Made by a program: the position numbers and the translations under genes. DNA of 43,959 nt, from positions 1-43,959 of the forward strand of contig NZ_BDAW01000082.1 in assembly GCF_001625085.1 (NCBI RefSeq), in the 5' to 3' direction. Under the pieces are notes generated by a model that saw nothing but the letters and a program-made list of their open reading frames with translations, did not search any database and was not told the DNA's origin. Source of the stretch: Nocardia acidivorans NBRC 108247 (lineage in GTDB: Bacteria; Actinomycetota; Actinomycetes; Mycobacteriales; Mycobacteriaceae). Below are positions 32,764-39,387 of the stretch, one piece after another (position 1 is the first letter of the stretch; every line of letters starts with the position of its first letter).

Positions 32764-33804
32764 CTACTTGGTGGCCTTGTCGTAGATCTGCGCCACAGAT
32801 CCGGTGTTGGCGGTGAACAAATCCTTGTCCACGGCCTTCCAGCCGCCGAGGTCGGCGATGGTCCACAGCTTCTGCGGGGTCGGGAAGTCCTTGGCGAAGT
32901 CGGCGGCGACCTTCGGGTCGACCGGGCGGAAACCGGCCGCGGCCCAGGCCTTCTGGCCCGCCGGGGTGTACAGGAAGTCCTTGAACGCGGTGGCCTTGGC
33001 GGCGTTCTTGCTGTTCTTGAGCACCGCGACCGGGTTCTCGATCTTGAAGGTGATCGGCGGGATGATGTGCTCGATCTGATCGCCGTTGCGCTCGGAGAAG
33101 ATGGCCTCGTTCTCATAGCTGAGCAGCACGTCACCGGTGCCCTGCAGGAAGGTCTCGGTGGCCTCGCGACCCGACTTGGGCTGCACCTTCACATGATCGC
33201 GGGCGATCAGCTGGGACAGGTAGTCCAGACCGGCCTGCGGGTTCTTGCCGCCCTCGCTCTTGGCCGCGTACGGGGCCAGTAGGTTCCACTTGGCCGAACC
33301 CGAGGAGAACGGGTTGGGGGTCACGACCTCGACGCCCGGCTTGAGCAGGTCGTCCCAATCCTTGATGCCCTTGGGGTTACCCTTGCGGACCGCGATGACC
33401 ACGACCGAACCGAACGGAATCCCCTTGTTGGCGTCCGCGTTCCAGCTCGCGTCGACCAGACCGGCGTCCACCAGGCGGGTGATGTCGGGCTCGACCGAGA
33501 AGTTCACGACGTCCGCTTCCGCGCCGTCCTTCACCTTGCGGGACTGATCGCCCGAGGCGCCGTAGGACGACTGGAACTGCACGCCCTTACCGGCCTCGGT
33601 CTTGTTGAACTCCGGGATCACCTTGTCGAAGCCCGGCTTGGGGACCGCGTAGGCGTAGAGGTTCAGGGTGCCGCCGCTGCCGTCGGCCGCGGAGCTGTCG
33701 CTCGAATCGCTCGCACCGCCGCCGCACGCGGTGAGCACGGTGGCTGCGACCGCGGTCAGGGCGACGGCGAGAGTTCGGCGGGAAAGCCGGGAGTTGCGAG
33801 ACAT
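32764..33804 (-). CDS. subI: Sulfate-binding lipoprotein
   Basis: The protein has 346 residues and begins SRRTLAVALTAVAATVLTAC, a lipoprotein signal with the lipobox L-T-A-C followed by a Gly/Ser/Asp linker. The binding fold shows TLNLYAYAVPKPGFDKVIPEF, 'VQFQSSYGASGDQSRKV', GAEADVVNFSVEPDITRLVD, 'VVTPNPFSSGSAKWN' and FLQGTGDVLLSYENEAIF, all sulfate-binding-protein landmarks. It captures sulfate outside the membrane for CysTWA. ATG at 33804 has AAAGG 8 bases upstream. It is the first gene of the operon; no sulfur-responsive riboswitch was recognised in its leader. Confidence 0.94.
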   Translation of the reverse strand: MSRNSRLSRRTLAVALTAVAATVLTACGGGASDSSDSSAADGSGGTLNLYAYAVPKPGFDKVIPEFNKTEAGKGVQFQSSYGASGDQSRKVKDGAEADVVNFSVEPDITRLVDAGLVDASWNADANKGIPFGSVVVIAVRKGNPKGIKDWDDLLKPGVEVVTPNPFSSGSAKWNLLAPYAAKSEGGKNPQAGLDYLSQLIARDHVKVQPKSGREATETFLQGTGDVLLSYENEAIFSERNGDQIEHIIPPITFKIENPVAVLKNSKNAAKATAFKDFLYTPAGQKAWAAAGFRPVDPKVAADFAKDFPTPQKLWTIADLGGWKAVDKDLFTANTGSVAQIYDKATK

Positions 33805-34007
33805 CGGGTGGACCTTTCGAGAAACCCGCCGGGTGTGGACCGGGAGGCGGGATATGAGGTGATGCCGTAGACCCGTCGATGAGAAGCAACGGTGGCGCTG
33901 CGGCCCCGGTGCGGGGCCGCCGGAATCCGGGGACAACTGCGAAAGGTGCGCGCGCCAGTCTACTTCTGGAGGTGCAGCGGTGCCCGGTCGGCAATCAACG
34001 ACAGTGA

Positions 34008-34748
34008 ATGTCCGCGACCACGAGGCAGCCCACAGCGATCAACGCCAATTCATGGCGGACCTGGGGCGCAACACTCGACGACACGCGGCAGACTGTAGCA
34101 GAGCGGCCGGTGAGGCCGCGAATCAGAGTGAGTTACCGCACGCTCATGCATCTGATGCGGTTGGCCGCGGGCATCGGCTGGGTTCCGGTGGGCGGCTGGG
34201 CATTACGCGCCATCGTGGCGGCGCTGATGGAGTGGAGCCGCAAATCCGAACCCTCCGGCGACCGGGCCGGACTGCTCTGCGGACAGGATGTGGACGCCTC
34301 GGTGCGCGGGCATATGAAGCTGGCGGGCGGTTCCCGGGTGGGCGAGATGAGCCATGCGGCGTTCCCGCAGCAGGCCGATGACTACGACCGCGCGGGGAAT
34401 CCGCGCGACGGCGTGCTCACACTGCTGAACCTGGAATCGCAGACGCATCCGTTCTCGGTGCTGCGCGCGGCCGAGCCGCGGCGCTGGATCACCAGCGGCG
34501 ACTACGACCGAATCCTGGCCGGGCAGTACCCCTTACGCGAACAGGACGAGCGCGCACGGATCAGCGATCGGGTCGAGGAGGCGGCGCGTGCTCACCGGCA
34601 GAGCTTCGACCAATCGGAGGATCCGCTGATCCGCACCGTGCGCAACCTCGGACGCGATGTCGGATCCGCGGTCGGCACGGTGGGTCAGGAAGTGGGCGAA
34701 ACGGTTTCGAAGATCGGGAAACGCTTCACGGAGTGGCGGGACCAGTAG
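34008..34748 (+). pseudogene. M48 metallopeptidase C-terminal half lacking the HEXXH zinc motif
   Basis: From about residue 40 this 246-residue frame follows actinobacterial M48 peptidases: YRTLMHLMRL, GGWALRAIVAALMEWSRKSE, SGDRAGLLCGQDVDAS with the third zinc ligand glutamate region, QTHPFSVLRAAEPRRW and SGDYDRILAGQYP. A C-terminal amphipathic tail follows. The whole N-terminal half, with membrane helices and HELGH, is missing. The residues before YRTL do not resemble the family. ATG at 34008 has no good Shine-Dalgarno sequence, whereas a perfect GGAGGT at 33969-33974 precedes a GTG at 33980 in another frame. A deletion or frameshift remnant is likely; a non-catalytic protein is the alternative. 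Confidence 0.7.
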
Positions 34749-34763
34749 CCCCGGGGGACGTGA

Positions 34764-35018
34764 TTACTCGTCGCCCTCGACGACCGGCGGGTTCTCCAGG
34801 ATGTCGAGAATCCACTCCTCCGTGGCACTCTCGGCATCCTCCTCATCCGGGCGGATGCGGTTGACCAGCCGGACACCCAGGCCGAGCAGCTGCGCGGCCT
34901 TCACCATCTCGATGGCTTCGTCCGGACCGCACAGGTGCGTGGCGATCAGCCGCGGCTCCTCCTCGAAATCCTCTTCGGAGAGCAGCGTTTCCAGTTCCAG
35001 GCCTTCATCGGTTGACAT
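34764..35018 (-). CDS. Small acidic hypothetical protein
   Basis: An 84-residue protein with many Glu/Asp residues: LELETLLSEEDFEEEPRL, then AIEMVKAAQLLGLGVRLVNR and a tail ending EEWILDILENPPVVEGDE. There is no signal or membrane segment. I do not recognise it. The ATG at 35018 follows TACGCT (35027-35032, minus) by 8 bases, with no Shine-Dalgarno sequence, so the start may be leaderless. It converges on the M48 remnant and lies downstream of the two small membrane-protein genes on the same strand. Confidence 0.7.
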   Translation of the reverse strand: MSTDEGLELETLLSEEDFEEEPRLIATHLCGPDEAIEMVKAAQLLGLGVRLVNRIRPDEEDAESATEEWILDILENPPVVEGDE

Positions 35019-35092
35019 GGTGCAGCAGCGTACGCGCAGCATCCGACAGACAGGACCCGAAGTCCGATTCGCCCGATGAACAGCGGACGAAA

Positions 35093-35170
35093 TCAGCGGG
35101 TGAACAACCAGGCGACGACGACCAGGACGAGCAGTGCGATCAGGGCGAGCTGAACACGGGAGCGGGGCAT
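35093..35170 (-). CDS. Very small single-pass membrane protein, 25 residues
   Basis: The frame encodes M-P-R-S-R-V-Q, then LALIALLVLVVVAWLF and T-R: a lone hydrophobic helix with basic ends. The ATG at 35170 shares its A with the stop codon of the upstream 78-residue gene (TGATG). GGAAG lies 7 bases before it. Tight coupling and a clean transmembrane helix argue for a real gene, perhaps a subunit or regulator of its membrane neighbour. Proteins this short are usually missed by gene callers. Confidence 0.55.
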   Translation of the reverse strand: MPRSRVQLALIALLVLVVVAWLFTR

Positions 35171-35406
35171 CAGGCAGCTTCCTTACGCATACGACGCGGC
35201 TGCGCGGCGGGCGCCACGGCCTCCTGGGCGGCAACCCGATCACGGCCCAGTGCGCGCAGGCCAACCCGCAGCACTCGATCCAGCAGGTAGGCGATGGCGA
35301 AACAGACCGGCACCATGGCGGCCAGCACCACGGCGAACTGGGGAACGAAGGGCAGGCCGGCCACCCAGAGTTCGACGCCGTCCCACCATCCTGCAATCCG
35401 ATGCAC
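35170..35406 (-). CDS. Small membrane protein
   Basis: A 78-residue protein starts VHRIAGWWDGVELWV and has a hydrophobic helix, FAVVLAAMVPVCFAIAYLL, at about 25-45. A basic cytosolic tail ends RRMRKEAA. It occupies the position of M. tuberculosis Rv2401A, a small membrane protein between the sulfate operon and the GH15 gene; the homology itself is not tested. GTG at 35406 is 6 bases after TAGGCT (35413-35418, minus) with no Shine-Dalgarno sequence, so it is likely leaderless. It is coupled to the following 25-codon gene. Confidence 0.75.
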   Translation of the reverse strand: MHRIAGWWDGVELWVAGLPFVPQFAVVLAAMVPVCFAIAYLLDRVLRVGLRALGRDRVAAQEAVAPAAQPRRMRKEAA

Positions 35407-35463
35407 GCCATCAGCCTAGGCCGAAGACGCGATGGTGGACGATTCGGGCCGACAGGACACAAG

Positions 35464-37521
35464 ATGGTGTGCATGGAGTCCTACGACGAGCCGGAGTCCG
35501 ACATCAGGTCGCTCGGCAGTGAGACCGGCCCACTCGGCACACTCGATCCGCCCCGCGATTCGACCGACCGGCCAGATGTCTCGCTCAACGACGGGTTCCT
35601 CCCCTCGGCGACCGGAGTCGGCCACTATTCGGCGTTCCCGCCCATCGACGACTACGCCTTCCTGTCCGATTGCGAAACCACCTGCCTCATCGCCCGCAAC
35701 GGCTCGGTGGAATGGATGTGCGTACCGCGACCGGACTCCCCCAGCATTTTCGGGGCCATGCTGGACCGCAGTGCCGGACACTTCCGGCTCGGCCCGTACG
35801 GGCGCAATGTGCCCGCAGCACGGCGCTATCTGCCCGGCGGGCTGATTGTGGAGACCACCTGGCAGACCGAGACGGGCTGGCTCATCGTGCGCGACGCCCT
35901 CGTGCTCGGGCCGTGGCACAACAATCGCTCGCGCAGCCGCACACATAAGCGCACGCCGATGGACTGGGACGCCGAGCACATGCTGCTGCGCACGGTGAAA
36001 TGCGTGAACGGCGTGGTCGAACTGGAGATGAGCTGCGAACCCGCCTTCGACTACCACCGCGGCGCGGCCAATTGGGAGTACAGCGGGGATGTCTACGAAC
36101 AGGCGACCGCCACCAGCGGGATCGACGGCTGCCCGACCCTGACCCTCACCACGGATATGCGGATCGGGCTGGAGGGCCGCGAGGCCCGCGCGCGGACCCG
36201 GATGAAGGAGGGCGATCAGGTCTTCGTGGCACTGTCCTGGTCGGAGCTGGCACCGCCGAAGACCTTCGAGGCGGCGGCGGAGAAGATGTGGGCCACCAGC
36301 GAGGCCTGGCGGCAGTGGATCACGCTGGGACGCTTCCCCGACCACCCCTGGCGGGGTTATCTACAGCGCAGCGCGCTCACGCTCAAGGGCCTCACCTACG
36401 CCCCGACCGGGGCGCTGATGGCCGCCGCGACCACCTCACTGCCGGAAACCCCCGGCGGAGAACGCAATTGGGACTACCGCTACACCTGGGTGCGGGACTC
36501 CACCTTCGCGCTGTGGGGCCTGTACACCCTCGGCCTGGATCGCGAGGCCGACGATTTCTTCGCCTTCCTGCACGATGTCACCACCGAGGGAAACGGCAAA
36601 GCCCTTCCGCTGCAAGTGCTCTACGGTATCGGCGGCGAACGCGAGATCACCGAGTCCGAACTCCCGCACCTGTCCGGTTACGACGGTGCACAACCGGTGC
36701 GGATCGGAAACGGCGCCTACAACCAGGAACAGCACGATATCTGGGGCACCATCCTGGATTCGGTGTACCTGCACGTGAAATCGCGCCAGCAGGTGCCGGA
36801 GACGTTGTGGCCCATGCTGGAACGACAGGTGCAGGCGGCAATCGAGAACTGGCGCAATCCCGATCGCGGCATCTGGGAGGTGCGCGGGGAGCCGCAGCAT
36901 TTCACCTGTTCCAAGGTCATGTGCTGGGTGGCGCTGGATCGCGGCGCGAAACTCGCCGAATGGCACGGGGAATTCGACTACGCCAAGAAATGGCATGACA
37001 TCGCCGATGAGATCCGGCAGGACATTCTCGACAACGGCGTGAATTCCGAAGGGGTGTTCACCCAGACCTACGGCGGCGACAGTCTCGACGCCTCGCTGCT
37101 GCTGGTGCCCCTGCTGCGGTTCCTGCCGCCATCGGACCATCGGGTGCGCGCCACCGTGCTCGCCATCGCCGATGAGCTCACCGAGAACGGGCTGGTGCTG
37201 CGATACCGCACCGACACCACCGATGACGGATTGTCCGGCGCGGAGGGCTCTTTCACCATCTGCTCGTTCTGGCTGGTGTCCGCGCTGGTGGAGATCGGCG
37301 AGCTGACCCGGGCCCGCCAGCTGTGCGAACGACTGCTCGGCTATGCCAGCCCGCTGAAGCTGTATGCCGAGGAGATCGACACCAGCACCGGACGCCATCT
37401 GGGCAACTTCCCGCAGGCGTTCACGCACCTGGCGCTGATCAACGCGGTCATGCACGTGATCCGCGCCGAGGAATCACACCATGCCGGACAGTTCAATCCG
37501 GCACATCCGGGAAGGTCATAG
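35464..37521 (+). CDS. GH15-family trehalase/glucoamylase-type enzyme
   Basis: The 685-residue protein has an N-terminal beta-sandwich domain: FPPIDDYAFLSDCETTCLIA, NGSVEWMCVPRPDSPSIFGA. It is followed by the (alpha/alpha)6 barrel with ERNWDYRYTWVRDSTFALWG. Catalytic glutamates probably lie in IWEVRGEPQHFTCSKVMCW (acid) and SGAEGSFTICSFW (base). It corresponds in place and make-up to M. tuberculosis Rv2402, whose M. smegmatis relative is a phosphate- and Mg-dependent trehalase, so trehalose is the likely substrate. The start is either ATG 35464 or ATG 35473; neither has a strong Shine-Dalgarno sequence. No signal peptide is seen, so it acts in the cytosol. Confidence 0.88.
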   Translation: MVCMESYDEPESDIRSLGSETGPLGTLDPPRDSTDRPDVSLNDGFLPSATGVGHYSAFPPIDDYAFLSDCETTCLIARNGSVEWMCVPRPDSPSIFGAMLDRSAGHFRLGPYGRNVPAARRYLPGGLIVETTWQTETGWLIVRDALVLGPWHNNRSRSRTHKRTPMDWDAEHMLLRTVKCVNGVVELEMSCEPAFDYHRGAANWEYSGDVYEQATATSGIDGCPTLTLTTDMRIGLEGREARARTRMKEGDQVFVALSWSELAPPKTFEAAAEKMWATSEAWRQWITLGRFPDHPWRGYLQRSALTLKGLTYAPTGALMAAATTSLPETPGGERNWDYRYTWVRDSTFALWGLYTLGLDREADDFFAFLHDVTTEGNGKALPLQVLYGIGGEREITESELPHLSGYDGAQPVRIGNGAYNQEQHDIWGTILDSVYLHVKSRQQVPETLWPMLERQVQAAIENWRNPDRGIWEVRGEPQHFTCSKVMCWVALDRGAKLAEWHGEFDYAKKWHDIADEIRQDILDNGVNSEGVFTQTYGGDSLDASLLLVPLLRFLPPSDHRVRATVLAIADELTENGLVLRYRTDTTDDGLSGAEGSFTICSFWLVSALVEIGELTRARQLCERLLGYASPLKLYAEEIDTSTGRHLGNFPQAFTHLALINAVMHVIRAEESHHAGQFNPAHPGRS

Positions 37522-37541
37522 CGGGCCGGGGCATCGACAGG

Positions 37542-37565
37542 CCCCCGTCACCGGGATGACGGGGG
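37542..37565 (+). terminator. Terminator between the GH15 and dynamin genes
   Basis: CCCCCGTCA (37542-37550) pairs with TGACGGGGG (37557-37565), followed by TTTGT on the plus strand. It lies between two convergent stops at 37521 and 37570 and may act in both directions. Confidence 0.75.
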
Positions 37566-37569
37566 TTTG

Positions 37570-39387
37570 TCAGTAGCCGGAGTTCTGACCGCCCTGCGCG
37601 TCCGCGCGCTCGCGGAGATCGTGCAGGCGAATCAACGACGCTTCGATCTCGGTGAGGCGCTGTTCGCGGCGCTGACCGGAGTGCACCGCGGCGGCCTCCT
37701 CGGCGGCGCGCAGCGAGGCGTCCACCGAACGCAGTGTCTCATTGGCGATTTCGGTGAAATGGTCGCGCAGATTGCGCTGCACCGCCCGCAGGCGATAGCG
37801 CGATTCCTTGCTCACCTGGAAGATCACATCGTCCATGAGCCGTGCGACCGCGACCTTGGCCTCGGCCTGGCGGCGCTGCTTACGCGCTTTGCGGTCGTCC
37901 CAGAGCGCGTTGATGCCCAGCAGCACACCGGCTCCCGCGGAATACCAGTTCACCAGGGACATGCCGAGCAGGCTGGTGGCCAGACCCACCATGAGCACGC
38001 CGCCGTAGGAACCGCGCAGCATATTCAGGAACTGTTGCGCCACCGCCGGTTTGGCGCTGTCCAGCTTGTCCAGGGCGGTCACCGGCTCCAGTACCTCACC
38101 CACCTCACCCGGATTGTCCAGGCGCAGTTCGGGTGTCGGAATGCCGCGGTCGGGGAATTTGGCCGCCACCTGTTCGGCCAGCTCCACCGAGCGGTAGTGC
38201 GCGATGACGAAGTTCTCCTCCACCGCCTCGCAGATCTTGGCATCGAGGTCCGCGCCGAACTCGGCCCAGCGGCGGGCCGGATCGCGCTTCATGATGTCGG
38301 CCTCGGCATCGCGGATCAGACTCCGAAGCCGGTGCCGCAGATCATGTTCGGTATCGGCCATCAGCTCGCCCGCGCCGTCGGCGAGGGTGACCTGCCAGTT
38401 GGCGCTGCGCTGGCGCAGTTGCTCGGCCTCCTCGCGGGTGCGGCGCAACTGTTCGGTGATGACGCCGTAGCGGCGCGGATCGCGCAGTGTCTCGGCCTCG
38501 GTGCGCAGGGCCAGCGCCAGATGGTCGGTGATCAGCCCGATATCGCGGACCGCGGCCTCCGCGGCCACCGCGTCGGCATTGCCCAGCACATACCCGCGCA
38601 GATGGTCCAGCAGTTGCGGCACACCGGATTCCAGATCCAGCTGCTGATCACCGGTGGCGGTGGCCTGCTCGTGCAGTCGCGCCGAGGCGGGGGCGACGGC
38701 GAAGGCGAGTCCGGCGGCGTCGAGCAGCCGCCGATCATGCTGCTGCACCTCGGGCCACTGCGGATACTGGTCGATCTTGTTGAGCACGCAGACGACCGTC
38801 GGGCACACCTGCTGAATGCGCTGCAACTGCCCGATCTGCCCCGCGGTGAACGGCCGGGCGGCATCGGCGACGTAGAGCACCGCGTCGGCGACGGCCAGCA
38901 GCGACCAGGTGGCGGGGGTGTCCGCGGGCGAACCGGGTGCGTCCAGCAGGACGAAGCCCTCCGCCAAAAGCGCACTGGGCTCGGTGATCTCGGCCCGGAT
39001 GACATGCTCGTCGAGCAGATCGGCGACCGCCTGCCGCGGTTCGACGGCCTGGCGCTCGGCACTACCGCCGCGGCTCGCGCGCACCAGGGTGGCGGTGGGC
39101 TGCGGCCCGTACTCGGCGATGACCGGCACGCTGAGGGTGCTGTCGGTGGCGCTGACCGCCGCGCCGATGAGGCTGTTGACCAGCGTGCTCATCCCGCTCT
39201 TGGATTCACCGACCACCACCAGGCGCACCCGGGGATCGGACAGCCGGGCGCGGGCGATGCCCAGGCGACCGGCCAGATCCGCGCGGCCCGCGGTGTGCAC
39301 CGGCTCGAGCAGCTCGTCGAGCAGCGCGAGCAACGGGCCCATCGCGTCCGGATTCTTCACTGCGACAAGACGTTCGGCTCCGCTCAC
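37570..39387 (-). CDS. Dynamin-like GTPase with altered P-loop
   Basis: The 605-residue protein has a dynamin-type GTPase domain in its first 300 residues: LVVVGESKSGMSTLVNSLIG, the switch threonine in PQPTATLVRAS, the DxxG motif in VLLDAPGS and the base-recognition NKID in CVLNKIDQYPQW. The P-loop reads G-E-S-K-S-G-M-S, so the universal lysine is a methionine (codon ATG at 39190-39192). Two close hydrophobic helices follow at about 450-500. A long coiled-coil-prone C-terminus resembles IniA/IniC of mycobacteria. GTG at 39387 overlaps the stop of the upstream gene as GTGA. Membrane remodelling is the family role; GTP hydrolysis may be lost here. Confidence 0.85.
   Translation of the reverse strand: MSGAERLVAVKNPDAMGPLLALLDELLEPVHTAGRADLAGRLGIARARLSDPRVRLVVVGESKSGMSTLVNSLIGAAVSATDSTLSVPVIAEYGPQPTATLVRASRGGSAERQAVEPRQAVADLLDEHVIRAEITEPSALLAEGFVLLDAPGSPADTPATWSLLAVADAVLYVADAARPFTAGQIGQLQRIQQVCPTVVCVLNKIDQYPQWPEVQQHDRRLLDAAGLAFAVAPASARLHEQATATGDQQLDLESGVPQLLDHLRGYVLGNADAVAAEAAVRDIGLITDHLALALRTEAETLRDPRRYGVITEQLRRTREEAEQLRQRSANWQVTLADGAGELMADTEHDLRHRLRSLIRDAEADIMKRDPARRWAEFGADLDAKICEAVEENFVIAHYRSVELAEQVAAKFPDRGIPTPELRLDNPGEVGEVLEPVTALDKLDSAKPAVAQQFLNMLRGSYGGVLMVGLATSLLGMSLVNWYSAGAGVLLGINALWDDRKARKQRRQAEAKVAVARLMDDVIFQVSKESRYRLRAVQRNLRDHFTEIANETLRSVDASLRAAEEAAAVHSGQRREQRLTEIEASLIRLHDLRERADAQGGQNSGY

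Noticed and set aside
34023..34037. HEAAH zinc motif in the frame starting at 33980, which could have supplied the missing M48 HEXXH
   Set aside because: It is in another frame, about 30 codons from the M48-like part rather than about 8, and its surroundings lack the hydrophobic context of M48; probably chance.
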